Below are positions 44,444 to 57,432 of a stretch of DNA of 64,000 bases, in pieces. Under the pieces are notes generated by a model. The model searched no databases. It saw nothing but the letters and a program-made list of their open reading frames with translations, and was not told where the DNA came from. The DNA lies in assembly GCF_000008545.1 (NCBI RefSeq), contig NC_000853.1, forward strand, positions 1,502,465-1,566,464, in the 5' to 3' direction. Both the position numbers and the translations under genes were made by a program. Numbering within the stretch: position 1 is the stretch's first letter; every line of letters begins with the position of its first letter. Source of the stretch: Thermotoga maritima MSB8. Lineage in GTDB: Bacteria; Thermotogota; Thermotogae; Thermotogales; Thermotogaceae.

Positions 44444-45459
44444 CCAGAAGAAACGTCATCATCTTTTCTTCACTTCTTCTAGGTTCTCTTGCGATTCTCT
44501 TGGCTTTACTCCTCATCCGAACGAAAGATCAGTATTATGAGCTCAGAGATTTCGCTCTCGGAACGAGTGTGAGGATAGTCGTTTCCTCTCAGAAGATAAA
44601 TCCCAGAACGATCGCAGAAGCCATTCTGGAAGACATGAAGAGGATTACCTACAAGTTTTCTTTCACGGATGAAAGAAGTGTTGTGAAAAAGATAAACGAT
44701 CATCCCAACGAATGGGTCGAGGTGGACGAAGAGACTTACAGTTTGATCAAAGCGGCCTGCGCGTTCGCAGAGCTCACAGATGGAGCGTTTGATCCGACAG
44801 TAGGAAGGCTTCTCGAACTCTGGGGGTTTACCGGGAACTACGAAAATCTCAGGGTACCTTCTCGGGAAGAGATCGAAGAGGCTCTGAAGCATACCGGGTA
44901 TAAAAACGTTCTCTTCGACGATAAGAACATGAGAGTGATGGTTAAAAACGGTGTGAAGATCGATCTTGGTGGTATAGCGAAGGGATACGCCCTCGACAGG
45001 GCCAGACAGATAGCACTCTCTTTTGATGAGAACGCAACGGGGTTTGTCGAAGCAGGTGGAGATGTTCGTATCATCGGGCCAAAGTTCGGAAAGTATCCGT
45101 GGGTGATAGGAGTAAAAGATCCCAGGGGAGACGATGTGATAGATTACATCTATCTGAAATCTGGAGCGGTTGCGACTTCCGGTGATTACGAAAGATATTT
45201 CGTTGTGGACGGTGTCAGGTATCATCATATTCTCGATCCTTCAACAGGGTATCCTGCTCGTGGTGTGTGGAGCGTAACGATCATAGCCGAAGATGCCACC
45301 ACAGCCGACGCACTCTCCACAGCGGGCTTTGTGATGGCCGGAAAAGACTGGAGAAAAGTGGTGCTCGATTTTCCAAATATGGGAGCTCATCTGCTGATAG
45401 TTCTTGAAGGAGGAGCGATCGAAAGGTCTGAGACCTTCAAGCTGTTCGAAAGAGAGTGA
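44410..45459 (+). CDS. apbE: FAD:protein FMN transferase ApbE
   Basis: ApbE attaches FMN through phosphoester bonds to Ser/Thr of redox proteins outside the cytoplasm. The 349-aa protein has an N-terminal membrane segment (about 18-36), FALGTSVRIVV, DGAFDPTVGRLLELWGF, KIDLGGIAKGYALD, GGDVRIIG and HHILDPSTGYPA, all typical. ATG 44410 lies inside the end of amrS; GTG 44401 is the alternative. Its neighbours (NusG_II and Gx-type proteins) point to a membrane flavoprotein electron path. Confidence 0.92.
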   Translation: MWPSDSNDHRVTRRNVIIFSSLLLGSLAILLALLLIRTKDQYYELRDFALGTSVRIVVSSQKINPRTIAEAILEDMKRITYKFSFTDERSVVKKINDHPNEWVEVDEETYSLIKAACAFAELTDGAFDPTVGRLLELWGFTGNYENLRVPSREEIEEALKHTGYKNVLFDDKNMRVMVKNGVKIDLGGIAKGYALDRARQIALSFDENATGFVEAGGDVRIIGPKFGKYPWVIGVKDPRGDDVIDYIYLKSGAVATSGDYERYFVVDGVRYHHILDPSTGYPARGVWSVTIIAEDATTADALSTAGFVMAGKDWRKVVLDFPNMGAHLLIVLEGGAIERSETFKLFERE

Positions 45460-45815
45460 AAAAGGTGAGGAGCTTCTTCAGAAAAAAAGATGTGATGCTG
45501 ATCATTTTGATCTTTGTTGTCCTTATCTTTTCAATACTCGCTTCGGAGAAAAAAGGAAGCAAAGTTGTGGTTCAAGGAAGAGATTTCAGAAAGATTCTGT
45601 CGAAACCAGGAACGTACGACATAACAGAGAACGGAAGATTCCTCATGAAGGTGGAATTCGATGGAAACAGGGTCAGAGTCGTCGAGTCAACCTGTCCTTT
45701 GAAACTGTGCGTGAAAACGGGATGGGTTGGTCCAGGAGGGACCATCATCTGTGTGCCAAACGAGGTGATAATATTCTTCGAAGAAAAGACAGATTACGAT
45801 ACCGTGACCTGGTGA
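45456..45815 (+). CDS. NusG domain II-containing protein, membrane anchored
   Basis: A 119-aa protein with one N-terminal membrane segment (about 13-29) and a small exported beta domain of the NusG_II family; STCPLKLCVKTGWVGPGGTIICVPN is conserved and holds three cysteines. The family commonly sits beside ApbE and Gx-type genes. The GTG start overlaps the apbE stop as GTGA and the gene ends with GTGA into the next. Function unknown; an extracytoplasmic redox partner is possible. Confidence 0.82.
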   Translation: MKKVRSFFRKKDVMLIILIFVVLIFSILASEKKGSKVVVQGRDFRKILSKPGTYDITENGRFLMKVEFDGNRVRVVESTCPLKLCVKTGWVGPGGTIICVPNEVIIFFEEKTDYDTVTW

Positions 45816-46357
45816 GGAGAATCACATTTCTTTCTGTTTTGACGGCTCTTTCTTCTACTTTTTATGTCCTGGAAAATCTACTTCCTTTTCCGGTGCCGTT
45901 TGGAAGATGGGGATTCTCCAACTCGGTAGTCCTCATGATAGCTTCGGAAATTGGTTTTGGAGATGCTCTGATCGTCGCATCTGCAAAGAGCATTTTGGGT
46001 GCTCTCTTTTCCGGCAGGTTTCTTTCTCCATCTTTTCTAACTGGATTCTTCGGTGCCGTTTCCGCTTCCCTGGTGGAATCGTTTCTGGCCCGGTTCGATT
46101 TTGGTTACTTGAGCTTGAGTGCAATGGGATCTTTTGTGAACAACCTTGTTCAGCTCATCGTCATATCTTTTCTGGTTGGAAGCACGAAGACCTTCTTACT
46201 CTTTCCTTTGATGGTGATACTCGGTCTTGTTTCGGGAACAGTCAACGCCTTCCTGGCAAGCAGGATGGGAGGGATAGTGTTTGAGAATTATTCTCGCTTC
46301 TTCTTCGCCCAGAAGAAGGCAACTGATGGAGTTGCTGGGGATAGAGTTCGAAGTTGA
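45812..46357 (+). CDS. Gx transporter family protein (heptaprenyl synthase component I-like)
   Basis: A 181-aa polytopic membrane protein of the Gx transporter/HepS1-like family ([27 protein letters not shown] in consecutive segments, [15 protein letters not shown]). It resembles the substrate-binding components of ECF transporters, so uptake of a small molecule such as a flavin or prenyl precursor is possible. The GTG start overlaps the preceding stop as GTGA without its own clear ribosome site. The open frame extends upstream to 45404 but overlaps two genes. It overlaps maf by 77 bp. Confidence 0.75.
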
Positions 46358-46895
46358 AAAGCCTGATGTTGAAGAGGAGTTTCTTGAAAGTCCCGAAGAG
46401 ACCGTTAGAGAACTCTCGTTGAGAAAAGCGGAGTGGGTGTTCAAAAAGAGGAAGGAAGAGGAAATACTCGTCATTGGATCCGATACGGTGGTGGTTTTGG
46501 ATGGTAACATACTGGGAAAGCCGGAGTCTCTGGAAGAAGCGAAAGGTATGCTGAAGAAGCTTTCTGGAAAATGGCACGTGGTTTACACGGGGGTGGCGTT
46601 CGTCTCCAGTGAAACAAAAGACGTGATCGTTTCTTCAACGAAGGTCAGGTTCAGAGAACTTCCAGAGAGTGTGATCGATTACTACGTTGAGAAATACAGA
46701 CCTCTCGACAAAGCGGGGGCTTATGGGATACAGGATTTCGCGGCCGTCTTCGTTGAAAAAATAGAAGGAGATTTCTTTACTGTGGTGGGATTTCCTCTTG
46801 GAATGGTCTGGCAGTACCTCTATGAAAAGGGATGGTGGAAGGTTGCTTCCAAGAGAGAGGATGATAAAGGCGGGGCCAGAGTCGCTTTCGGTTGA
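46281..46895 (+). CDS. maf: Maf-family nucleotide pyrophosphatase
   Basis: Maf hydrolyses non-canonical or surplus nucleoside triphosphates to monophosphates. The 204-aa protein has the opening [30 protein letters not shown] and [26 protein letters not shown] start with GGGAGGG seven bases upstream, 77 bp inside the preceding gene. The C-terminal 25 codons overlap radC. Confidence 0.92.
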
Positions 46896-47490
46896 AGAAC
46901 TCGTCGCCATAGTGTTGAGAACTGGAAAGAAGGGAAAACACGTTCTCGAACTTTCAAAGGATCTTCTTGAAAGGTTTGACGGCTCGTTGATAAAACTCTC
47001 GAACGCAAGTCTCGAGGAGATAGCTTCGGTCGAAGGGGTCGGTATGGTCAAGGCCATCACCTTGAAAGCTGCTCTGGAGCTTGGAAAAAGACTTCACAGA
47101 GAACTGGAAAGGATACCGGAGAAGCTGGACTCTTCCGTGAAAGTTTACAAATACTGCCAGGAAATGGTGTATCTTGAGAGGGAAATTGTGAAGGTGATCT
47201 GTCTCGATACGAAGCTCAACGTTATAGGAGAAAACACACTCACTGTTGGAACTTCTGACAGGAGTTTGATACATCCGCGGGACGTGTTTCGGACGGCTAT
47301 CAGGGCTAATGCATCTGGAGTGATCGTCGTTCACAACCATCCTTCTGGTGATCCCACTCCCAGCAAAGAAGATCGTTTGATCACGGAAAGATTGAAACAA
47401 GCAGGAGAAATCCTTGGGGTGAGTCTTGTGGATCACGTCATTGTATCGAGACGAGGATATTTCAGCTTCAGGGAGGAGGGAGAACTTTGA
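46822..47490 (+). CDS. radC: RadC/MPN-domain DNA repair-associated protein
   Basis: RadC, 222 aa: an N-terminal UPF0758 region with [22 protein letters not shown], helix-hairpin-helix ([12 protein letters not shown]), and a C-terminal JAMM/MPN+ metal motif [14 protein letters not shown]. The role in repair is disputed; the domain is a putative metallo-hydrolase. The start is chosen at ATG 46822 to give family length, though no ribosome site precedes it, so translation probably depends on coupling to maf (74-bp overlap). Confidence 0.88.
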
Positions 47491-48035
47491 TCAGCAGGGA
47501 AAGGGCAATGGAGCTGTTGAAAACCCACGTTAAAACGAAAAATCTTGTGAAGCACTGTCTTGCAGCGGAAGCTGTTATGAGAGCTCTCGCGAGGGAATTC
47601 AACGAGGACGAAGAAAAATGGGGTCTTGCCGGACTTCTTCACGATCTGGATTACGACTACACCAAAGATAAACCCGAGGAACATGGCTTGAAGACCCTGG
47701 AAATCCTGAAAGATGAGGACGTACCCGAAGACGTTCTCAACGCTATTCTGGCCCACTGCGAAAAGAAAACTCCAGAAACTTTGATGGAGAAGGCTTTGTA
47801 TGCGGTGGATCCAACCACTGGTTTTATAGTGGCGGCCGCACTGATCAGACCAGAGAAGAAACTGGATGTTATCGATGTGGATTTTCTGCTGAGGAGATTC
47901 AAGGAAAAGGCCTTTGCGAAGGGAGCGAGCAGGGAACAGATGAGAACCTGTGAAAACTTTGGGCTCTCGCTTGAGAAATTCTTAGAAATTTCTCTCGAGG
48001 CGATGAAAACGATCGCTTCTGAACTCGGTTTGTGA
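47487..48035 (+). CDS. HD-domain hydrolase
   Basis: A 182-aa HD-domain protein: H23, then [15 protein letters not shown] (HD pair), EEHG and [12 protein letters not shown]; the family is often annotated HDIG. A nucleotide or phosphoester substrate is likely but unknown. The TTG start overlaps the radC stop as TTGA, with GGGAGGAGGGAG just upstream. Confidence 0.82.
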   Translation: MISRERAMELLKTHVKTKNLVKHCLAAEAVMRALAREFNEDEEKWGLAGLLHDLDYDYTKDKPEEHGLKTLEILKDEDVPEDVLNAILAHCEKKTPETLMEKALYAVDPTTGFIVAAALIRPEKKLDVIDVDFLLRRFKEKAFAKGASREQMRTCENFGLSLEKFLEISLEAMKTIASELGL

Positions 48036-48046
48036 GGTGATTTCTC

Positions 48047-48782
48047 ATGATAGAGTACAGGATTGAGGAGGCAGTAGCGAAGTACAGAGAGTTCTACGAA
48101 TTCAAGCCCGTCAGAGAAAGCGCAGGTATTGAAGATGTGAAAAGTGCTATAGAGCACACGAATCTGAAACCGTTTGCCACACCAGACGATATAAAAAAAC
48201 TCTGTCTTGAAGCAAGGGAAAATCGTTTCCATGGAGTCTGTGTGAATCCGTGTTATGTGAAACTGGCTCGTGAAGAACTCGAAGGAACCGATGTGAAAGT
48301 CGTCACCGTTGTTGGTTTTCCACTGGGAGCGAACGAAACTCGGACGAAAGCCCATGAGGCGATTTTCGCTGTTGAGAGTGGAGCCGATGAGATCGATATG
48401 GTCATCAACGTTGGCATGCTCAAGGCAAAGGAGTGGGAGTACGTTTACGAGGATATAAGAAGTGTTGTCGAATCGGTGAAAGGAAAAGTTGTGAAGGTGA
48501 TCATCGAAACGTGCTATCTGGATACGGAAGAGAAGATAGCGGCGTGTGTCATTTCCAAACTTGCTGGAGCTCATTTCGTGAAGACTTCCACGGGATTTGG
48601 AACAGGAGGGGCGACCGCAGAAGACGTTCATCTCATGAAATGGATCGTGGGAGATGAGATGGGTGTAAAAGCTTCCGGAGGGATCAGAACCTTCGAGGAC
48701 GCTGTTAAAATGATCATGTACGGTGCTGATAGAATAGGAACGAGTTCGGGAGTTAAGATCGTTCAGGGGGGAGAAGAGAGAT

Positions 48783-48793
<11 letters not shown>
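48047..48793 (+). CDS. deoC: Deoxyribose-phosphate aldolase
   Basis: DeoC cleaves 2-deoxyribose-5-phosphate to glyceraldehyde-3-phosphate and acetaldehyde. The 248-aa TIM barrel has [18 protein letters not shown], the Schiff-base lysine in [14 protein letters not shown] and the second lysine in [13 protein letters not shown]. About 35 N-terminal residues precede the usual core, as in the thermostable T. maritima enzyme. Its end overlaps the next gene by 11 bp. Confidence 0.95.
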
Positions 48794-51282
<2,489 letters not shown>

Positions 51283-51286
51283 GAAC

Positions 51287-52093
51287 TTGCTCGCCAAACT
51301 GATCCTCACGGCGGTAACGGTTGTTGTTTCTTATCTGGTTTTCAAATGGTTGTTCAAGCTCATCGAAAAGAGTGTGGAAAAGCTCGGAAAAGAACTTCAA
51401 ATGAGAAACACCATCAGATTCTTCCTGGGATTGATCATCTCTGTGATCGCGGTGATGATAATTCTCGACATCTGGGATTTAAGTCTTGCACCACTTCTCG
51501 CTGGAGTGGGTATCGGAGGTCTTGTCATAGGTCTTGCTCTTCAGGAACCGCTGGCCAATTTCTTCTCAGGGTTGTTCCTTCTAGTGTCTCGGGCTGTCAA
51601 GGAAGGAGAGGCTCTGGAGGCCGGTGGAGTCTCCGGAACCGTTGAAGTGGTGAATTTGAATCATACCGTGATCAGGACCTGGGATGGTCGAAGAGTGATG
51701 ATACCGAACAAAGCCGTCTGGAACGACAAGATAATACATTTCTGGCCTTCGAACGTTAGAAGACAGGAAATAGTGGTGGGAGTTCCTTACTCAGCTGATT
51801 TAAGGAAAGTGGTGGAGATCTTCCAGAAGGCGCTGGAAGACGAAGAGACCGTTGAAAAAGATCCAGCACCAGCTATTGTTTTCTCCGCGTTCAACAGTTC
51901 TTCCATAGACTTCATTATCAGATTCTGGGTCAACCGTGATAACTTCTTCGAAGGTGTGAAGAGATTGGCTTTCAGAATAAAGGATTATCTGGAAAAAGAG
52001 GGAATCTACATACCTTTCCCACAACTCGACGTGCATTTTGACGAAGAATTCATAAGGGTGTGGAAACATGAAGGCTCTGAAAATAAGAGTTGA
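51287..52093 (+). CDS. mscS: MscS-family mechanosensitive channel
   Basis: A small-conductance mechanosensitive channel of 268 aa. Three membrane segments in residues 1-105 end in the pore helix region LAGVGIGGLVIGLALQEPLANFFSG, and then a cytoplasmic beta domain (GVSGTVEVVNLNHTVIRTWDGR, VMIPNKAVWNDKI). TTG start with GGTGAGAAC upstream. It protects against osmotic downshift. It overlaps acyP by 26 bp. Confidence 0.92.
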   Translation: MLAKLILTAVTVVVSYLVFKWLFKLIEKSVEKLGKELQMRNTIRFFLGLIISVIAVMIILDIWDLSLAPLLAGVGIGGLVIGLALQEPLANFFSGLFLLVSRAVKEGEALEAGGVSGTVEVVNLNHTVIRTWDGRRVMIPNKAVWNDKIIHFWPSNVRRQEIVVGVPYSADLRKVVEIFQKALEDEETVEKDPAPAIVFSAFNSSSIDFIIRFWVNRDNFFEGVKRLAFRIKDYLEKEGIYIPFPQLDVHFDEEFIRVWKHEGSENKS

Positions 52094-52340
52094 GGGGATC
52101 GTTCAAGGAGTGGGCTTTCGATATTTCACAAGAAGAGTTGCGAAATCTCTTGGTGTGAAGGGTTACGTGATGAACATGGATGATGGGTCTGTTTTCATAC
52201 ACGCCGAAGGTGATGAAAATGCCCTTCGGCGTTTTTTGAATGAGGTAGCGAAAGGCCCACCTGCGGCGGTTGTGACGAACGTGAGTGTGGAAGAAACTAC
52301 GCCTGAAGGATACGAGGACTTCACGATCAAGTATTATTAA
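52068..52340 (+). CDS. acyP: Acylphosphatase
   Basis: A 90-aa acylphosphatase hydrolysing carboxyl-phosphate bonds. The phosphate-binding loop VQGVGFRYF with its arginine and the catalytic asparagine in GYVMNMDDGSV are present. Last gene of this stretch, overlapping mscS by 26 bp; 151 bp without a gene follow. Confidence 0.95.
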   Translation: MKALKIRVEGIVQGVGFRYFTRRVAKSLGVKGYVMNMDDGSVFIHAEGDENALRRFLNEVAKGPPAAVVTNVSVEETTPEGYEDFTIKYY

Positions 52341-52357
52341 AAACATGTGTAGTTTAG

Positions 52358-52382
52358 TAGGTGGATTAAGTTAAACCACCTA
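52358..52382 (+). repeat. Inverted repeat downstream of acyP
   Basis: TAGGTGG (52358-52364) and CCACCTA (52376-52382) form a 7-bp stem with an 11-nt AT-rich loop. There is no T-run on either side, so it is a weak or factor-dependent terminator at best, or a processing element. Confidence 0.45.
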
Positions 52383-52491
52383 TTCATTGAAAATAAATTG
52401 TAACATTAAGTGCGCTACTCCTTAGATGATTGGAAACCTGGTATTAATGAGAAGCGTCTAATATGAGAGAAGGTCCTTCGGAGGTGTTTCG

Positions 52492-53793
52492 ATGTTCGAG
52501 AATCTTCAGGAGAAGCTGTCTAGGGTTTTCAAGAATCTGTCTGGACGCGGAAAGATCACAGAAAAGAATGTAAAAGACGCGATCAGGGAAGTGAAACTTT
52601 CCCTGCTCGAAGCTGATGTCAACTACAAAGTTGTGAAAGAATTCGTGGACCACGTCCTCCAGAAAGCTCTCGGAGAGGAAGTCCTCAGGAGTCTCACACC
52701 GGACCAGCAGTTCATAAAGATAGTGAGAGACGAGCTTGTAAGAATCATGGGAGAAAAGAACGAACCATTGAGACTCGTCCACAGACCAGCTCCCATAATG
52801 ATGGTGGGACTTCAGGGAAGCGGAAAGACCACAACGTGTGCAAAACTCGCAAAGCTCCTCAAAAAAGAGGGAAGGAATCCTTTGCTTGTCGCAGCGGATC
52901 TGTACCGTCCTGCAGCCGTTGATCAGCTTGTGAAGCTTGGAAATCAGATTGGTGTAAACGTTGTTCACGATTACAACAAAACACCCGTTGAGATAGTGAA
53001 AGAAGCTGTAGACGTTGCTGAGAGTACAGGAAAAGATGTTCTGATAGTGGATACCGCTGGTCGACTTCACATAGACGAAGAGATGATGAAAGAGCTGGAA
53101 GAGATAAAGAAAATCCTGAACCCAGATGAGATCCTGCTCGTCGTTGACGCGATGATGGGGCAGGACGCAGTCAATACCGCCAAGGTGTTTGATGAAAGGC
53201 TCGATTTAACAGGATTCGTTGTAACGAAGATGGACGGAGATGCAAGAGGCGGAGTCATTCTCTCCATAAAGTACGTGACTGGGAAACCCGTTAAATTCAT
53301 TGGAACGAGTGAAAAACTCGATGGTCTGGAGCCGTTCCATCCAGACAGAATCGCAAACCGAATCCTGGGAATGGGGGACGTTCTTTCACTGATCGAAAAA
53401 GTGGAAAAGGAACTCGATCAGGAAAAGATGAAGAAAAGCGCAGAAAAGTTCCTGAAGGCAGAGTTCACCCTGGAAGATTTCAAAGAACAGCTTCAGGAGA
53501 TGAAAAAACTCGGACCTCTTTCTTCCATTCTTGAGATGCTTCCAGGTGCACCGAAGGTCGATGTGGAGATGAGTGAAAAGGAGCTGAAAAAGATCGAGGC
53601 CATCATAAATTCGATGACCATAGAAGAGAGAAGAAATCCCGGTATAATAAACGCCAGTAGAAAAAGGAGAATCGCACGTGGAAGTGGAACTACCGTCCAG
53701 GATGTGAACAAACTTCTCAAAAGCTATGAACAGATGAAAGCTCTAATGAAGAGGATGAAAAAAGGTAGATTCAAAATACCATTTGGATTCTGA
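52492..53793 (+). CDS. ffh: Signal recognition particle GTPase Ffh
   Basis: Ffh binds SRP RNA and signal sequences and delivers nascent membrane proteins to FtsY. The 433-aa protein has the N domain, G domain motifs [19 protein letters not shown] and [10 protein letters not shown], and a C-terminal methionine-containing M domain (about 300-433). GGAGGTG precedes the ATG. It heads a conserved translation run with rpsP, khpA, rimM, trmD and rplS. Confidence 0.97.
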   Translation: MFENLQEKLSRVFKNLSGRGKITEKNVKDAIREVKLSLLEADVNYKVVKEFVDHVLQKALGEEVLRSLTPDQQFIKIVRDELVRIMGEKNEPLRLVHRPAPIMMVGLQGSGKTTTCAKLAKLLKKEGRNPLLVAADLYRPAAVDQLVKLGNQIGVNVVHDYNKTPVEIVKEAVDVAESTGKDVLIVDTAGRLHIDEEMMKELEEIKKILNPDEILLVVDAMMGQDAVNTAKVFDERLDLTGFVVTKMDGDARGGVILSIKYVTGKPVKFIGTSEKLDGLEPFHPDRIANRILGMGDVLSLIEKVEKELDQEKMKKSAEKFLKAEFTLEDFKEQLQEMKKLGPLSSILEMLPGAPKVDVEMSEKELKKIEAIINSMTIEERRNPGIINASRKRRIARGSGTTVQDVNKLLKSYEQMKALMKRMKKGRFKIPFGF

Positions 53794-53806
53794 GGAGGTG
53801 TGTTCG

Positions 53807-54094
53807 GTGGTAAGGATCAGACTCACAAGGATGGGAAAGAGACACCAGCCTTTCTACAGAATAGTCGTTGTTGACAGCAGGAAGAGGAGAGATGGTGCTT
53901 ACATCGAGTCTCTTGGATACTACAACCCTCTGAAAGAAGGGGAAATAAAGATCGATGTGGAAAGAGCCGTGGAATGGATTCTGAAAGGAGCCCAGCCGAG
54001 CGACACTGTGAGGGATATCTTCAGAAAATTCGGGGTTATGAAGAGGGTCCACGAGATAAAATACGGAAAGAAAGAGGAGGCCACGGCTGAATGA
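53807..54094 (+). CDS. rpsP: 30S ribosomal protein S16
   Basis: S16, 95 aa, an early-assembly 30S protein: [20 protein letters not shown] and [19 protein letters not shown]. The GTG at 53807 is preceded by GGAGGTGTGTT; the frame extends to 53783 within the end of ffh. It overlaps khpA by 4 bp. Confidence 0.96.
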   Translation: MVRIRLTRMGKRHQPFYRIVVVDSRKRRDGAYIESLGYYNPLKEGEIKIDVERAVEWILKGAQPSDTVRDIFRKFGVMKRVHEIKYGKKEEATAE

Positions 54095-54318
54095 AGGAGC
54101 TCCTCGAGAAGATTCTTCGGGGAATAGTGAAGCATCCCGAAGAGGTTGTGGTCATGGAGTTCGACGAAGAAGGAAAGAAAGTATACGAAATCGTTGTGAA
54201 CGAAGAAGATGTTGGACAGGTCATAGGAAAAGATGGAAGAACGATAAAATCTTTGAAGATACTTCTGAGTGCACTCATGGGAGATTCTAAGGAGATCACC
54301 ATCAAGGTGGTCCGGTGA
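54091..54318 (+). CDS. khpA: KH-domain RNA-binding protein KhpA
   Basis: A 75-aa single KH-domain protein (UPF0109/KhpA). The GxxG loop is in [21 protein letters not shown]. It usually lies between rpsP and rimM, as here, and acts as an RNA chaperone, in Gram-positives with KhpB. ATGA overlap with rpsP. Confidence 0.93.
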   Translation: MKELLEKILRGIVKHPEEVVVMEFDEEGKKVYEIVVNEEDVGQVIGKDGRTIKSLKILLSALMGDSKEITIKVVR

Positions 54319-54322
54319 GAGT

Positions 54323-54852
54323 ATGATAAGAACCATTCAAGACCTGTTGAATGAAAGAGTGGCGATTGGAAAGATCGTCAACACACACGGCCTCAAGGGA
54401 GAGGTCAAGTTCTTCCCTTACACGAACTCTGAGGAAATCGTGAAGAACCTCTCCAGTGTGGTTCTTTACAACAGCGAGAAGAAGGCGTTTTACAACCTCA
54501 CCGTTGAGTCTGTGAGGAGGATGAACAAGCTCTTTCTCATCAGGTTCAAATCGATAGACACGATAGAAGCCGCAGAAAGGATCAAAGGTTGTGAAGTCTT
54601 CATAAAATACGAGGAGCTTCCAAAACTCAGCGAAGACGAATACTACTTTTACGAAATACTGGACTGCGATGTTTTCTACGAGTCGGGCGAAAACGTTGGA
54701 AAAGTAGTTGACATAATAGAAACCGGTTCGAACGACGTACTCGTGGTGAGAAAAAAGAAGAAGGAAACCCTGATCCCCATGACGAAGGACTGTATAGTTG
54801 AAATCGACAAAGGTGCGAAAAAGATCATAGCAAAGGAAATGGAGTGGATTTG

Positions 54853-54853
<1 letters not shown>
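54323..54853 (+). CDS. rimM: 16S rRNA processing protein RimM
   Basis: RimM, 176 aa, a 30S maturation factor that binds S19. RVAIGKIVNTHGLKGEVKFF is the N-terminal barrel signature and YYFYEILDCDVF starts the C-terminal PRC-like barrel. ATG 54323 is preceded by GGTGAGAG. Its TGA shares one base with the trmD ATG. Confidence 0.95.
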
Positions 54854-56162
<1,309 letters not shown>

Positions 56163-56164
56163 AG

Positions 56165-56512
56165 ATGGATCATCTTGTGAAAATCATCGAAAAGAAATAT
56201 GAAAAAAAGGAGATTCCCGATTTCAGACCAGGAGACACCGTGAGGGTGCACGTGAAAGTTATAGAAGGTGACAGAGAAAGAACACAGGTGTTTGAAGGAA
56301 TCGTCATCGCAAAGAGAGGTTCTGGAATAAACAAAACGTTCACAGTGAGAAGAATAGGCAGCCACGGTGTTGGAGTCGAAAGGATCTTCCCCGTCCACTC
56401 CCCAGTTGTTGAGAAGATCGAAGTTGTGAGAAAGGGTAAGGTGAGGAGAGCCAAGCTCTACTACCTCAGGAACGTGAGAGGTAAGATCAGGATCAAGGAG
56501 CGCAGAGATTGA
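56165..56512 (+). CDS. rplS: 50S ribosomal protein L19
   Basis: L19, 115 aa, at the 30S-50S interface: [25 protein letters not shown] and [16 protein letters not shown] 56165 has GGAGGGATTG upstream; a TTG at 56159 is less well placed. Its stop shares one base with the lepB ATG. Confidence 0.96.
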   Translation: MDHLVKIIEKKYEKKEIPDFRPGDTVRVHVKVIEGDRERTQVFEGIVIAKRGSGINKTFTVRRIGSHGVGVERIFPVHSPVVEKIEVVRKGKVRRAKLYYLRNVRGKIRIKERRD

Positions 56513-57432
56513 TGAACTTGAAAAAAGAATCCGTGGAATGGATCAAGGCACTCCTTTATGCACTGGTTGCAGCGACGATCGTGAGACTCTACATATTCGA
56601 GACCATGCTGGTTCCGACTGGATCGATGATCCCAACGATACAGATTGGGGATCGGCTCTTCGTCGAAAAGATCACGTACACTGTACGTGAACCGCAGATA
56701 GGAGAAATCGTGGTTTTCTGGTCACCGTTCGTGGATGAGAGAGCAAGCCACATGCTCCGACTTTTCGATAAATTCATGGATCTCTTTTCTCCCAGTAAGT
56801 TCAGGGGTCATGTAAAGTACGTGAAGCGCCTCGTTGGAAAGGGTGGAGATGTCCTCGAAATAAAGGACGGAAAACTCTACGTGAACGGTGAGGTTCCGGA
56901 AGTTTTGAAAGACAGGTACTACGAGCCGGAAGGGATTTTCAAATACGAAGATTTTTACGAATGGCTGTACACAGCGAGCAAGCTGAGAAAAGACAAACAA
57001 GCGTACAGAGATTTCATATACGATATCGCAAAGAATTATGGCAGAACAGCGGCAGTTCTTGTTTTCTCCCTCATCGGGGAGGAAGGTCTCAGCTACGGAG
57101 AAGCTTTCCTCCCCGGTTTGTTGAACTATTTCGATCCATCCATGGTTTACTACGACGAGAAAACGAAATCCTATTACATCCCAGGAATGATCTACCATGA
57201 GTTTTACGAGGAATATTACTCCAAACTCGATCTCAAGAAGTACGTCGGAAAAACAGATGATGGTACGATCAGAATAAGGGTGCCGGAAGGATTTTACTTC
57301 CTGATGGGGGACAACACAAAGGAAAGTCTTGACTGCAGATATTTCGGTTTTGTCCCTAAGGACCACATCATAGGATGGCCAATTTTGAGGATCTGGCCCT
57401 TTGAAAGATTCGGTCCTATTCAGAAATACTAA
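56512..57432 (+). CDS. lepB: Signal peptidase I with large insertion
   Basis: Type I signal peptidase, 306 aa, cleaving signal peptides of exported proteins. One membrane anchor (about 11-30) precedes the catalytic serine S38 in PTGSMIPT and the general-base lysine K105 in YVKRLVG; LMGDNTKESLDCRYFG completes the site. Residues about 136-250 are an insert, rich in aromatic and charged residues, compared with the 180-aa Bacillus type. The end overlaps the convergent beta-propeller gene by 4 bp. Confidence 0.94.
   Translation: MNLKKESVEWIKALLYALVAATIVRLYIFETMLVPTGSMIPTIQIGDRLFVEKITYTVREPQIGEIVVFWSPFVDERASHMLRLFDKFMDLFSPSKFRGHVKYVKRLVGKGGDVLEIKDGKLYVNGEVPEVLKDRYYEPEGIFKYEDFYEWLYTASKLRKDKQAYRDFIYDIAKNYGRTAAVLVFSLIGEEGLSYGEAFLPGLLNYFDPSMVYYDEKTKSYYIPGMIYHEFYEEYYSKLDLKKYVGKTDDGTIRIRVPEGFYFLMGDNTKESLDCRYFGFVPKDHIIGWPILRIWPFERFGPIQKY

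Noticed and set aside
45404-45811. Upstream extension of the Gx-type gene
   Set aside because: The extension overlaps apbE and the whole NusG_II gene in another frame and is rich in charged residues unlike a membrane protein; GTG 45812 is coupled to the preceding stop.
52341-52491. Search for an SRP RNA or other small RNA in front of ffh
   Set aside because: The 151 bp hold only a 7-bp inverted repeat. No SRP domain IV (GGAA/AGCA loop) pattern was found.
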